A DNA stretch of 64,000 bases from Mesorhabditis belari (lineage: Eukaryota > Nematoda > Chromadorea > Rhabditida > Rhabditidae). Where the stretch lies: contig CAUEEP010000089.1 in NCBI GenBank assembly GCA_958450365.1, positions 434,001 to 498,000 on the forward strand, given 5' to 3'. The notes under the pieces are model-generated. The model saw only the letters and a list, made by a program, of their open reading frames with translations. It did not search any database and had not been told where the DNA came from. Each line of letters begins with the position of its first letter. Position 1 is the first letter of the stretch. Shown here piece by piece: positions 12,340 through 26,000 of this stretch. The translations under genes were made by a program, and so were the position numbers.

Positions 12340-12720
12340 ATTATTGAATGGCAGGAATCGTCTCGAAGCTTTCCTCCGGCGTCTCCGATCAAGGCGACGA
12401 GGATCGGGAGTCTTCTCTACTATTTGGTAAGGGGCTTCTTCCCCTCCATCTCCATCATTGATCATTCGTCCCGTCTCCTCCATTGATCCCTCAACTCCTC
12501 CCGTCTTCAATTTGCTAATTGTTAGGACACATTCGTTTTGATCTTCAGAAACTGCCCTGCTCGATGGTACTTTTTCACTGTGTACTTTGTGATCAAATCT
12601 TGTAAACACATCATTTCTAGCGCGCACTCGAGCCGTTGTTGCAAGAATAACGGAGGAAATTTGTGCGCCAGAAAGGTGGTGTTTACAAGTTTCGATCACA
12701 AAGTATATCACAGGGGCAAC
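12340..12720 (-). repeat. Foldback element R2, copy 2 (reversed)
   Basis: Reverse orientation copy of 6535–6975. The two palindromic arms lie at about 12578–12630 and 12662–12713. Sequence around 12355–12430 corresponds to the right-hand part of copy 1 and reads VSKLSSG then SDQGDED in one frame. A further R3-like stretch follows at about 12780–12920. Confidence 0.7.
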
Positions 12721-12959
12721 ACGTGATCAAAGCTACCGTAAGCGCAAAGGAAAAGTAATATTTTAAAGAAATGTTTCCCAATTTTCACATCCAACTCCCA
12801 AAAACACAAAACAGCACTCAATTGTTTTCATATTTCCCCCATTTTTCGGAATTCACCGGTCCTCCTGTTATTGTTTCCTTCCATTTACGGGTTTCCTTTA
12901 TTTATTGGTACTCATTTTTTTCTTTTCTCATCCCTTTCTCATCATCTCATTTCCTTCTT

Positions 12960-14215
12960 CCATATCCAATATTTTCTTGATCACATAACGAGCATCTTTG
13001 AATGTCTGAATTTCTTCTTTTAATCTTGAAACTATATGTGGGGCTTCTTTGAAGAACTTCTCTCTTTCAACAGATTTTAGTTTTCCGAGTTTATATAGCA
13101 TTCTAATTTTGATACAGCTGTTCATCAATGTATAACCTGTGATACCAAATCTATCCTCCTTGAATCCCTTTTCATATTTCCTTTCCTCTGATTCAACCAT
13201 AACCCATTCTGTTCTATCATCAAATCCAATTGGTTTCATCAGTTCTTTTTGGTTTTTATCTTCTGTGGGCATAAAAGGGAGTGAAGAGATGAATTGATTT
13301 GTCTAGGTTATTATATTTGAGAAGTATAAGATTTCAACAAAAAGGAAATTTACTCAACTATTCGGTTGGGAAGTATGCAACTTCGGAAATTCCCATTTAC
13401 TCCTTTAAAATAACCTTAAAAATAACGCCCACTCTCTGGCATACAGTCGGCCATGTTTGGCTCATCTACCAATGCATTTCTACAAACTAACTCGCTTTTC
13501 TGCAGTATTTTACTCACTGTTTGAACTACCAAGTTTCCCCTTACTCCTATTTACCTATTTTACCATTAAGATAGATAGAATAGAAAACAAAGATTGCTAT
13601 GCCAGAGAGTGGGCGTTTAGGCAGTTTTCACTCAGAGGACGCTTATTTTGGACATGTTAGTCCGCAGTTCAACGTGAAAATCATCACCAAGAAGTGCTTT
13701 TCTAATTGTTTTCAACATGAAATTTGCTGAAATTTTAAGCTTAACTACTTTAAAGTTTCCCCTGAAAGAAAGCAGAACTTTTGTGATGGAACACTGATTT
13801 ACATGCCATGTGAACACAAGTCAACTTCAATCCGGCGGTTCTCAGCTCTTTTGCACAAAAGCTTTCCAAACCCTAATACTTGGCAGCCCCAAGAATTCCA
13901 CACAAACCATGGAAGCTTTAGTGATTTTTATGGTAAAATAAATGAAGGCAAAGTTGCCAGTTTCATACTTCCCAACCCAAAATAGTAAACGAGAAGATGA
14001 ACTGCTCTTAGAAAAGCTTACTTTATATGTTTTAAGCAAATCCACAACTTCAGTAGCTTTTGGACGATGAATACGTTGAAAATTAGTAGATCTGATTGAT
14101 GGATTCTTAAAATATCAAGGAAAATCTTGAATCCAAACCTCGAGATGATCTCTTGAATTTCCGATTAACATTTAGGTGATTCGACTTCAGTAATACGTTT
14201 GAGTGCAATATCAAA
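12960..14215 (-). pseudogene. Kinase-family pseudogene C
   Basis: On −, parts of kinase exon 6 (about 14215–14140; FDIALKRITEVESPKC) and exon 7 (about 14085–14030), the long last intron, and the start of the last exon (13310 to about 12960: MKPIGFDDRTEWVMV, then FFKEAPHIVSRLKEE) are in the expected order. Exons 1–5 and most of the C-terminal domain are absent. The exon 6 break sits next to a short duplicate of last-intron sequence (compare 13925–13960 with 14205–14245), followed by a mariner fragment. Confidence 0.82.
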
Positions 14216-14229
14216 CTTTGCAACTTTGC

Positions 14230-14470
14230 CTTCATTTATTTTACCATAAAAATCACTAAAGCTTTGATAAAAATCACTAAAGTGCTCTTCGACGCCAAGC
14301 CAAGCTCTTCGACAGCCAAGCTCTTCGACTTTTTTTCCTGACTGACTTTTGCCGTGTGAGGTTTTGCGTTGTCGCGGAGGAATCGGACCCAATAGAGAAC
14401 AAAGAGAAATTCGACCAATAGTAATCTTTTTATTGTGGTAATCTTTTTGGCTACGAAAACTCAAAGGCTT
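14230..14470 (-). mobile_element. mariner transposase fragment
   Basis: In one frame on − the sequence reads FLRDNAKPHTAKVSQEK, which matches the catalytic-region signature of mariner transposases (…HDNARPHxAK…). Flanking frames carry stops and no inverted terminal repeats are obvious. It is a dead internal piece, not an autonomous element. Confidence 0.75.
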
Positions 14471-14814
14471 TTTTTCAATAAACCATCTCGGGGAATTTGA
14501 TCATGAGATTGTGCGTCCATCTCGCTTGTTGTGCTATTCAGTACATCAATTCAAAGCATGCCAAATAATGAAACAATATTAGTGGCTTCGATGACATGTG
14601 TTATATATGTTCTAGCTTTTAACGACATTTTTATTGTCTTTTGCTAAGGTTAATTTTTCTTTCGAGTTCTTTTTACCAGCTGAACAATAACAATATACAC
14701 CAACTGGAAAAAGATACGCCAACGAACAGTTAATAATATGCATCCTGAATGGGTAGATGCGATGATGCATCCCCACGCTTTTTGTTCATAAAATTCATCT
14801 AACACCCTCAAGAA

Positions 14815-15400
14815 TAGCACTAAATCAAATCGAAGCGGTTTTCTTAGTAACTCGTTTCAAACAAAGACGGTTTCAGAAAGAAAGGTTCAAAATCAGTTTG
14901 ATGGCAATTTGATATGGCAGTGAATAAAAGCGCGAGATAAGGCTTTGTTGAAGACCTCGACTCTTTTCAAACGCAGCCAAATAATATTTTTTTTTTGGCT
15001 CGGCCAATTCTATAAATTGAATTTCGGTTTTTTTCTTTGTACATTCTGATCATTTAACCACGGCTCTTTGATATGTCTTCGTTAGTAAGGGCTTCGACTT
15101 CAAAAAATGAACTCAAGAACTTTGCCAAATGATAGGTGTAACTAGATGTCGTGTTTCACAGAGCTCAGTTCAGAGCTTAATCTTCAAGGATGAGCTGTTT
15201 ACTCAAAGCACAACGGTTAGCTGTATAGAGAAATTGTCGAATCCTTTAGCGAATTCTCTCCTTGCCACCCCAGCACAGCTGTAGATCTTGATCGTGAAGT
15301 CGGCCAGTTCGCTTGCTGAGATGTCGGCAATCGTTTGCTTCTGTTGAAAATGACGAAGCGCTTCAGGAAAAGCTTAAATAAATGACCATTATCGAGAAAA
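14815..15400 (+). repeat. Repeat R1, copy c, with reversed coding-like remnant
   Basis: Bases about 14820–15240 match copy a (about 310–770) and copy d. Bases 15260–15390 in reverse encode ALRHFQQKQTIADISASEL then ADFTIKIYS, the counterpart of the remnant beside copy b. The two occurrences lie in the same relative position to R1, so the coding remnant belongs to the repeat or was duplicated with it. Confidence 0.65.
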
Positions 15401-17765
15401 ATTCAAGATTTAAGTCTACTAGGAAGGGTGCGTTTGCAAAAATTTCAGCAAAAGTACATAGTTAAGAACTTGTTTCTTGTACTTACAACCTTTGGACTTA
15501 GAATCTTGGGTTCTGAAGGTTTCAACTCAAAAAACGGATCTAACTAGTCATCTTTTTAAGGGGTAGTCATGCAACAAAAAATATAATAACATTTTCCTCT
15601 CTCGACACAAACCTTAGAATAGGAAGTGCTCGAAAGCAAATTGCTTTCCTGAAAAGAAGGGAAATTGGAAAAGATTGGTGACGAGAAGAAGAAGTGAAAA
15701 GGTTTTCAAATTCAGAAATTAAAAGTGAAAAAGACATTGAACTTTGTACTTTTCATTATTTAACCGTAATCAGATATTTGTTTTTGGCAAACTTTATCCC
15801 AACACTGACTCTGGTTGTTACTCGAAAGCAACTTCAATTACCATAGCAGAGCCATGTCCATAGATTTTTCTGTTTCATAGCACAAGCATGTTAATGTTGC
15901 AGTCATTAGTTTCAATTGGGTTACTGTAACAGGGACTACGGGTTACGGTAGTCGGGCCACACTTTAAAGCCCTCGCCCGAGTCAGCGCTCGGCAAGTTTG
16001 CAGCGTACACAGGTACGTACTTGTTGTACAGAATAACATAAGTTGAGGGTAAGAAGTCTACTTTCTACTTATTCCAATTCATATTCCTTTTTGTGCTAAA
16101 ATCTCTAACCCCTTCTACAAAAGTGCTTTGAAAACCCTATCAAACCACATCAAAATCGGAAGATCTAGATAAAAATCAACAATATGGATGACAAAATAGA
16201 CTGTGTTTCCCTTGGGTTGATGTGTTTTCTAAAAGGTGCGCTTGAGAAAAACCTACCGTACTCCTAGACAAGTTACCGAACTCCCAAACAAGTTCTAACT
16301 GTTTTTGTAGCAGAAAACATTGCATCTACCTGACTGAAAGGTATTTGTCTGATCTGGCATCAGATTAAATTTAAACCTGTAATGTGATGACGATAAAAGT
16401 ACGGTAGCTTTCCCCCCAAAGAGCAACTTTTAGAAAACAGTCTACCCAAGGGGAATACAGTAATGATAAAGGATCAAAGAGATATTGGGGACTGTGAGTG
16501 AGTGGAGGGCCACGCACCTGGGTGGCCCCATACTTTGGCAAAGTTGGTGGATGATCGACACCATTCAGCCCATTTTGGTGACCATGCCCATTGATGAGCG
16601 GAGAAGTCTTCTCGAGATCGTCTAAAGAAAAACGGGTTCTCCATGGAGCGGGCAAAAGGCGGATGAATGCCTGTCGGAGTTGAAGGTTCAACATCGCGCT
16701 CAGGATCGGGTTCCAGTTCTGCAATGGATGTTTCAAGTCTCAGATTTCTTTGGAAAGATTTTGATTCATGTTGCCGAAAGAGTGCTTGATTCCATTTGAA
16801 TTGAATACCTTTGCAACCTTTGGATTGAGGTCAGGAGATCGAGCAGGCTTTGAATGCGGTCGCGAAATGAATGGAGCAGTAAGCCTGGAAATGCTGGAAA
16901 TTCTTCGGAATGCTGACTACTGTTCTTTGTGCGCGCGGACAACATAATTCTTGTTCTCACGCTTCTATAGAGGTTTTTTTATACTTTTACAAAAGCAAAA
17001 CAAAAATCAAAAAAAAACTCAACACAACGAACTAACTAAAACTAACCAACTAAAAAACTAGACGCTTATAACTCCTGGCAGACTGTTATCTAGCAAAACC
17101 GGAATACACATTCGGAATCAACATAAAATTCTGCGTCGAATGGTATTCCCCAAAAAGTAGACTAGTTAGACCAGTTTTTGAGTTAAAACCCTTCACAGCC
17201 GGGAGTCAAATCCGGCTCGTGTCCCAATTTGAGTTTCTGAGCTGATTGGGTAATTGAACCGATGGCGCTGAGTGGATGCTAAGGAATACTCGATATCTAA
17301 CCGAATTTGGTTATTGTAGTTCAACTATACTGGGAATTTGATGAAACCGCAGAAAGATTACATGAAGACTGATCACAATTAGATAACTAAACCAAAGTTA
17401 AACTAAACGAATGGGTGACTCAACCCATTGGGTAAATAAACCAAATTTCAGCTCGTTAAAGGAACCGAATTTGATTGCATTCGTTGGGTAAATTAGGCAA
17501 TTGGACCAAACTGTCAAATAAAATAAGTAGCTAAACGAAGCTTTGAGTTATTGAAGTTACTTTGGGGCTTTTTTTTAAGCCGCCGAATGACAGCGGCAAG
17601 AAAAGCCTAGGCTTGGGCAATTGAAAGAGAAAGTCGAAAGAGAAAGTCGCCAGAAAGTGCGCGTTTAGACACCACTTCACCCTACACGGTTGGAGAAAAC
17701 TGGACAAAATGAGGTCTAAAAAATAAGTCTCAAAGCCAATCTTTCTCCTTCGGAAAAAAAAGGAA
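15401..17765. other. Gene-poor stretch; unrecognised minus-strand ORFs at 16371–16960
   Basis: The only candidates are minus-strand ORFs of 121 codons (16371–16736) and 64 codons (16766–16960). Around the first, a possible acceptor (TTGCAG at about 16725) and donor (CCCAG/GTGCGT at about 16520) are seen, but the peptide matches nothing I know. The rest shows no motif. Confidence 0.4.
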
Positions 17766-18515
17766 AACTTGCCAAATCCTTATTCAAAGCTTTATTTTCC
17801 TTTAGCATAAACAGTAGATTTACTTGATTTTTTGAAGATTTTCCGTCTTTTATTTCGGAGTGTTTAGTTTTATGTAACAGTATTGACAAATTATTGCACG
17901 GATTTTCAACCGAGCCCTAGGACCAGATGCAGATCCAGATCAGTCAGAATTCGGGTCAACATCTTTTAAACCGAATCTTTTTAAACTTGTCGAAGTAAAA
18001 ACAGATCTAAACCTGATTGAACTCCAAGCTTGGGCTCGTGCGATTCGTCAACGTTGAGGCTTTGTCAATGAAAATAGAAATGTGACTCTTACTCGTTCCA
18101 TTTTCTATCCGCTTCAATTGCCCACTTGATGCACAACTCACCCGTCTAGCCGACAGTGCTTCCCCTCCTCAATTCAATTGCCATCAATTCTCTTTCATTG
18201 TCTCTCATTTCCCTTTCCCAATTGCTTCTCTCATCCCCTTTTTCTTCTCGACTTCTTTTCCGAATCACAACCGATCCCCCATTCGTGTCGATTGAAATTC
18301 CCAATGTGATCCCTAAAAAAAAGTTAAAATTAAGTAGATCTTGACTTTTTAAAAACTAAATCGGTACAACGATGTTAAGAATTTGCAAGCTCAGCCCAAT
18401 TAGTTGGATTTTCGGGGGAAAATGGCACTCCGAAATAAAAGACGGAAAATCTTCAAAAAATCAAGTAAATCTACTGTTTGTGCTAAAGGAAAATAAAGCT
18501 TTGAATAAGGATTTG
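17766..18515. repeat. Large inverted repeat, arms about 85–90 nt
   Basis: Left arm about 17766–17865 and right arm about 18427–18515 are near-perfect reverse complements (shared core: AAATCAAGTAAATCTACTG on one arm and its complement on the other). The loop is about 560 nt. It includes an unsupported short ORF at 18156–18344. The arrangement fits a foldback element or a solo inverted duplication; no transposase is visible. Confidence 0.75.
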
Positions 18516-18829
18516 GGGCCAACTTTTGGCCCGACCCGACCCGATTTCCCACGTTTAGTGCACAAAGGGGTGGATTAACCTCAGTGATTGGAGTAATAAT
18601 TGTGTACTTCATTCTAGTCATTATTTCGAAAAGTAAATTAGCGTTCGGAGTTTGTTGACGTTAAAGTTCAGCAGAGCGCCATAATCTATAGGTCATAACG
18701 AGACAAGTCTCTACCTTAAAGGCCTAAAGCGCTTTCATTTTTGTTGTTTTCTAGAATGGAACAGGCCTTGTTGATGCTGGATACCTTCTAATAATGAAGT
18801 TGTGAGTTTACTTTTTTTTGAAAGTTTAC

Positions 18830-20876
18830 TTACTTTTTGGAACTTTCTTTCAATAATATTTCTTTAGGCAACATGTCAATAACACTTCGCATATTTTCGA
18901 TGCCCGAACTTCTATGTTCCTCGAGTCTCTTTTCAAATTTTCTTTCTTCAGGTTGAACCATAACCCATTCTGTCCTGTCATCAAATCCAATTGGTTTCAT
19001 CAGTTCTTTTTGGTCCCGATCTTCGGTGGGCATAAAAGGGAGTGAAGAGATGGATTGATTTGTCTAGGTTATTATATTTGAGAAGTATAAAATCTCAACA
19101 AAAAAGAAACTTACTATTGTGAAGGAAATTTATGTAACCTCGCAAATTTCTTTTCACTCCTAGTTTCTTATTTACCATTAAAATAGCTAAAATTTCGAAG
19201 GTTTATGTCGAATTCTTAGGACTACCAAGAATTCAAGTTTCAAAAATTTTTTGTGGTAAAATAGCTGAAAAAGGCCGGATTGACGTTGACTCATGTTCCC
19301 ATGCCATGTATACCCGTGTTCCATCACTAAGTTCCTCTTTCTTTCAAAATCTACAGCGGGAATTTTAAAATAGTTAACCTTAAAATCTCAGCAAATTTCA
19401 TGGCTCAAACAACGAGAAAAATATTAGAAAAATACTGCAGAAAACCAAGTTAGTTTGTGGAAAAGCCTTTCATGCTTGTGTAACCAGACACAGCCGGCTG
19501 TATTCCAGAGAGTGGGCGTTTAGGCAGTTTGCACTCTGAGAACGCTTGCTTTGGAGATGTTTGTCCACAGATCGGCGTGAACATCATCACCAAGAAGTAC
19601 TTTTATAATTGTTTTAAACATGAATTTACCTGAGATCTTAAGGTTAACTATTTTCAAGTTCCCGCTGTATATTTTGAAAGAAAGAAGAACTTTAGTGATG
19701 GAACACGGATTTTCATGGCATGTGAAAATAAGTCACCTTGAATCCGGTCGTTCTCAGCTATTTTACCACAATTGTTATTTTTATTGCAAAATAAGGAAAT
19801 AGGAGTGAAAAGAAATTGACGAGATTTCTTACTTTCCAACCCAATATAATAGTAAACAAGAAAATCAACTTCTTCGAGAAAAGCTTACTTTATATGTTTT
19901 AAGGATATCCAAAACTTCAGAAGCTGGTGGACGAAGAATACGTTGAAAGTTAGTACATCTGATAGTTGGATTCTTAAAATATAAAGGAAAATCATAAATC
20001 CATACCTCGAGACGATTTTTTGAATCTCTGATTGACATTCTGGTGATTCGATTTCAGTAACACGTTTGATGGCAATATCAAATACTAACTGGTCACGCTG
20101 AAACCCTCCAGACATCTCATAGTTTGTGAAAATGGTTCTAAAACAGTGAAAATTTTGTTTTGAAGTCTTATAAATATCTCAAAGGAGGTCGCTATTTATA
20201 CATGGATACCTCCTCTCGATGATTTCCCACGTAACAAGACCCAGACTGTAGACATCATTTCGATGGGAATTCTGGGATGAATATGTCTTATCATTAAATA
20301 GAAAAGAAGTTAAAACTAACCGATACATCAGCCTCCTTTATTTGTTCATAAACATCCCGTTGTACCCCATCCTCTTTCCTTTCAGGTGGACTCATATATC
20401 GTTGTGTTCCAATAAACGTCCCCGTAAAGGTTCCATCTCCCACTACTTTTACCAATCCGAAGTCACCAATCTTCAGCTGGTATTCATTAGTCACAAAAAT
20501 GCTATAAATGTATTGAACTTCGACATTTATACCACTAAATATTACTTGTCTGGTTTGATATCTCGATGTACCAATTTGTGTTCCTGATACATGTAACGAA
20601 TGGCATCAAATAATTGGATTCCCCAGGTGAGAACAGTGTTCATGAATATGTAATTGTTGGATCAAGAATGACTAAACTCTAAGATATAACAATTCCAGTC
20701 CCATCCCAACCTCCCTTGAGTGGTCCCTTCTGACAATATTCCATTACAATTCCCACTTGTATTCCTTCTTCTGTATATCGATACAATCGGACAATATTTA
20801 CATGATAGATCTTCTTCAAAGCTTCACATTCATTTTTGAAAATCTCTAATTGTTGATCATTTCCACAAAGCATATA

Positions 20877-20880
<4 letters not shown>
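18830..20880 (-). pseudogene. Kinase-family pseudogene D, abutting MCM4
   Basis: Kinase exons 2–7 are present on − (KYMLCGNDQQLEIFKNE; HRDIKPD; KIGDFGLVKVVGDGT; NDVYSLGLVTWEI; ATG-less exon 6 with AIKRVTEIESPEC; exon 7). Exon 1 and the AVIK Lys region are replaced by MCM4 sequence. One base is missing in exon 3 near 20640: other copies have TATTCAATGAAC, this one TATTCATGAAC, so the frame shifts. The last exon starts at about 19065 (MKPIGFDDRTEWVMV) and is cut at about 18830. The gene cannot make a full product. Confidence 0.85.
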
Positions 20881-22029
<1,149 letters not shown>

Positions 22030-22037
<8 letters not shown>

Positions 22038-22260
22038 TGTTTACTGACTCAAAGACTGTATTTGATTTTGCGTTGAAGTACTGCAGTTTGTAGTTGAAAA
22101 AGCGGGGAAATTTGGTTGAAAATTCATTCTGATTTAATTGTGGCAGGTTTTTGGTGATGGGTCGAGTTAGTGAGCCACCCACCCGACCGAGATGTTGACT
22201 TGCGAGCTTCACGAGCTTTATTAGATATGTTCTTTTCAGTTTGTCGGCTGGCCGAGCGGA
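22030..22260 (+). repeat. Repeat R4, copy 2, at the MCM4 breakpoint
   Basis: Matches about 8845–9140 (TTTACTGACTCAAAGACTG start, CGGCTGGCCGAG end). It replaces the upstream exons expected for MCM4, so it marks, or caused, the 5' truncation. Confidence 0.65.
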
Positions 22261-23069
22261 AATTAAATACTGTAAAATCAGTAAAACTCCATTTGTAAAA
22301 AATCTGTCGGAGGGTTTTGAAAAATTTTTTTAGTTTCGTATTCAGGACACTTTTCTGTGTCGAATGGCTATTCAAACGTAAAAATCCTAGAGGCCACACT
22401 TTCGCGCGGATGTGCGGCCTTCACCCTTCACCACCTCTCCGAGGGCTAGTGAGGATCGAACCATAGAGTTATAGAGCTAGCTAGCTATAGAGTTAGCTAT
22501 AGGGCTTCGCGCGCTGCCTGAGCTCAAATCCCTCTATACCTGGGAGAAGAAAATCGAGTAGGCCGAAAGGCCTTTTAGAACTTTAGAACTCCTTCCGGGA
22601 ATAACCTGACAACTCAGATTCCGGCTCATCGTCAGATGCGCTAAGGGCGGACAGAGCAATAATTCGGAAGAGTACAGGATAGGGAAAATTATAAAAAACC
22701 CTCGCTTTCAGAGGTTACGTGCATCAATGGCGATCAATCCAAGACAAATTGACGTGAAAGTGAAGAGTGAGCCATTGAACCAAAATGATAAGAAAGATGG
22801 TGAAGCAAGACAGTTTACCGTTTTTATTCTGCTAACTTGATTTTTCTTTTGAACTCTCTTATTTCGCCCGAGTGAAAAGTTTTGCCAGCTCCTCGTTCTC
22901 TCGTCATTTGTCCTTTCTGTCCACACCGGTTTCTTGTAAATTAGACATCCAATCAGATCGGATCCAATTGGACACGGATCCGATTCGATCAAAAAAAATT
23001 CATTTACACTGCATCAGATTTTATTCACATCAATGGGCACTTATCAGAAAAAGCAATACTCAAAAACTT
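22261..23069. other. No gene recognised
   Basis: A short GAGTTATAGAGCTAGCTAG-type simple repeat occurs near 22460–22500. The ORFs at 22708–22992 (−) and 22872–23174 (+) have no recognisable motif; the latter overlaps the end of the tandem-kinase gene on the opposite strand. Confidence 0.4.
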
Positions 23070-26000
23070 TTAATCTCCTCTGGCGGAACGCTCAGACTCA
23101 TTCGTTGTAAAGTTGTGCCTATGAGTAGTAGACTGGATGGATGGGTCGGGGTGATCTTCGGTTGTTTTCTTTGACACCGGCACTCTTTCACCGCCTCCGT
23201 TGAAACCGATCGGGCGGATGAGCTCACTCGTTTGTTCGTCTTCTTCGATCATTGTCGGGAAAAATCCGCTCTATAAGTTAAAAAATTTATTTCCGAAAGT
23301 TTCTTATCGCAACAACCACTTTCGTAATCCTTAGAAAGTGTATTTCGTGATAAAGCTCTAAAGTGAGCGCACTTATTTTGTTTTTGTCTTGGGCGAATTT
23401 GTTCAAAATATGAATCCTTCTGGCAACATGCTCACTGACGGCTTGAAAGCCTTCTTTGCCGAATTGCCGAATTGCCTAATTTTCTTTATTAATAATGCCT
23501 GGTGTACTATTCTTCAAGTAGAGCCGGAGCTCACGGCTGAATAATATCAGGCATTTCCTTCTTTGTTTTTTCTTTTTTATTCCCCCTTTCTTGTTGACAA
23601 ATCAGGGTTAGATTCCCGCCTAGAATCGTTTTTCCCAAAATTCCTAAACATAACATAAAGCTTCCGTCCAATCACCCACCTCATCCAATTGTTTCAGCTG
23701 CTCGACAATCTCTTTGGCAAGAGGTCTTTTTCGATAATTGAAAACGGTGCATCTGTAATGAATGGTAAAAAAGCTCCATACTTCAACTCCATACTTTTTC
23801 ACGATCTCTTGAATTGGCTGCGGGGATTCGGGTGCGATTAATTCAGTCAGTTTGAGTAACGCAATATCGGTTATGAATCGGTCTCGCTCAAACTTCTTGC
23901 CGTACTCCATGAACACGGTGCTTTAAAAAATAAATAAATTTTGAAAAAAAAGCTTTGGAGTGAGATTCGAAACCGCGTCTTCTGCTTGAGCCGCTAATGC
24001 TCTACCCACTAAGCTACCGGAAACATTCTTTGTCAACGAGAAAGAGGGCAAAAGAAAGAAAGAAATAGATTTGAGTTAACAGTGTATATTTATGCTTTTC
24101 TTATGAGAGTGTATTATTATTTGCACCTTCTCTCAATAATCTCCCACAACACGAGCCCCATCGAATAAACGTCGTTTCGATGAGATGCCTAAAATTAATG
24201 TCAAGACTCTCAATATCACAGACGCGAGAATTAGCTGCTACTTACCTTGGAAAGATTATTTATGTCTGGATTCATGTATCGCGGCGTTCCGCTATCCGGT
24301 GTTCCGTTGTTGAGAGTCTCATCGACTTCTCGCGCTGTTCCAAAATCTCCGAGTTTTGGGTCGAAGGTCTTGTTCACGAAAATGCTATAACTCGTTTTAA
24401 CACTAAGATTTATTGGGCTCCTGATTACTTTTCCAGTTTGATGTCCCGATGAACCACTCTATGTTTACTGTAGATATAGTGAAGGGCGCCAAAAAGACCC
24501 CTGCCCCAAACGATCACTTGTCCCATTGAATAAACGATTTTGAGGTTGGATACCACTAAACGTTATACGTTTAAAGTACTGTTTTGAAAGGTTTCTTGCC
24601 ACTTTGCTCAAAAACACACTATTTGAACGATAAGTATGCACATTTCCATGGTTCCAAAGTAAAAAACCAAACCTTCTTGGAGCGTTCCTCGATCACAATA
24701 TTCCATTTCGATTCCAATTTCCTTCTCACTGAGTGCCCATGTTTTGAGATGTGCAATGACATTTTTATGCCTCAGCATCGCTAGTATCTCGTATTCTTTT
24801 TGGCGATTTTTCCGGGTGGAAAAACTTTGGCACTCGATGCTTTTGATGATCGTCTGCCTATAAGGGATAAGTGTTTACCTATAAGGGATAAGTGTTTACC
24901 TATAAGGGATAAGTGGATAAGTGTAGGGCCTATGGCCTGAGGTAAATCGTAAGTTAATAGTTTATAAAGCGATTACACTCATCAATAAAAGACCCGTTAT
25001 CAGCTATTGTGTTTTTCTGTTACAACAAAGAAATTGATTATTCGAAAGAAAACAATATTTCAATCAGGAATCGTTGCAGGAAGTTCAAAAAGCCCACTTT
25101 TCATTTTTTGTGACTAAATACACTGTCCTCCCATAACCGGCACGACCTATTGTTTTTGATCTATCAAACTCTTCAAGTTTTGCGATCGCTCGAATCCTTT
25201 TGTTATTCGTTAAAGTGGGGTCAGAGGGTTGAAAGATTTCTTTTCCCTCTTGATGATAAGCGACGACAATCTCATCTATCTCCCCATTGAAACCAATCGG
25301 TCTAATCAGAGACTTTTGTTGTTTATCTTTTTTTGGTAAAAAAGATAATGTTGAGATGAATGGATCTTTCTAGATTCTATTAATTATACCTTGATCATTA
25401 AATGTACTGACCGTTGCGATCCTCCGAAGAAGCTCCAAAGCATCACCCGCAGTCGGTCTACGGAAGCGTCGAAAATTTGTACACCTGAAAATACCGTTCA
25501 AGCTCACAATTTAAGAAAGTACCTTAGAATGATTTCTTGAAGTTCGGTTTGGCAGTTTGGTAGTTCGATTTCAAGATAACGTTTCCATACAATCTCAATC
25601 AATAGAATATCCCGATGGAAGTCTCCTTCTATTTCATACTGAGAGAAGACCACTCTGAAAATAATAATTTCTCCGAAACCATCAAGACATGGTCTTGATT
25701 TCAAAGTAACTTCAAACAGCAATTAATAATGTGCAAAATTTCTAAGTAGTAAATAACTTGAAATTCGCAGTTTTAGGTCATTGCAATAGCTTCAAATACC
25801 TCCTCTCGACGATTTCCCACATAACAAGTCCCAGACTGTAGACATCATTTCGATGGGAACACTGAAATGAATATGTCTTATCATTGGATAGAAAAGAATG
25901 TAAAACTAACCGATACATCAGCCTCCTTTAATTGTTCATAAACATCCCGTTGTACCCCATACACCTTTATATCAGGTGGACTCATATATCGTAGTGTTCC

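Noticed and set aside
23960..24021. A functional tRNA inside an intron of gene E
   Set aside because: Only the D-arm and T-loop strings look right; the T stem and acceptor stem fail to pair by eye.
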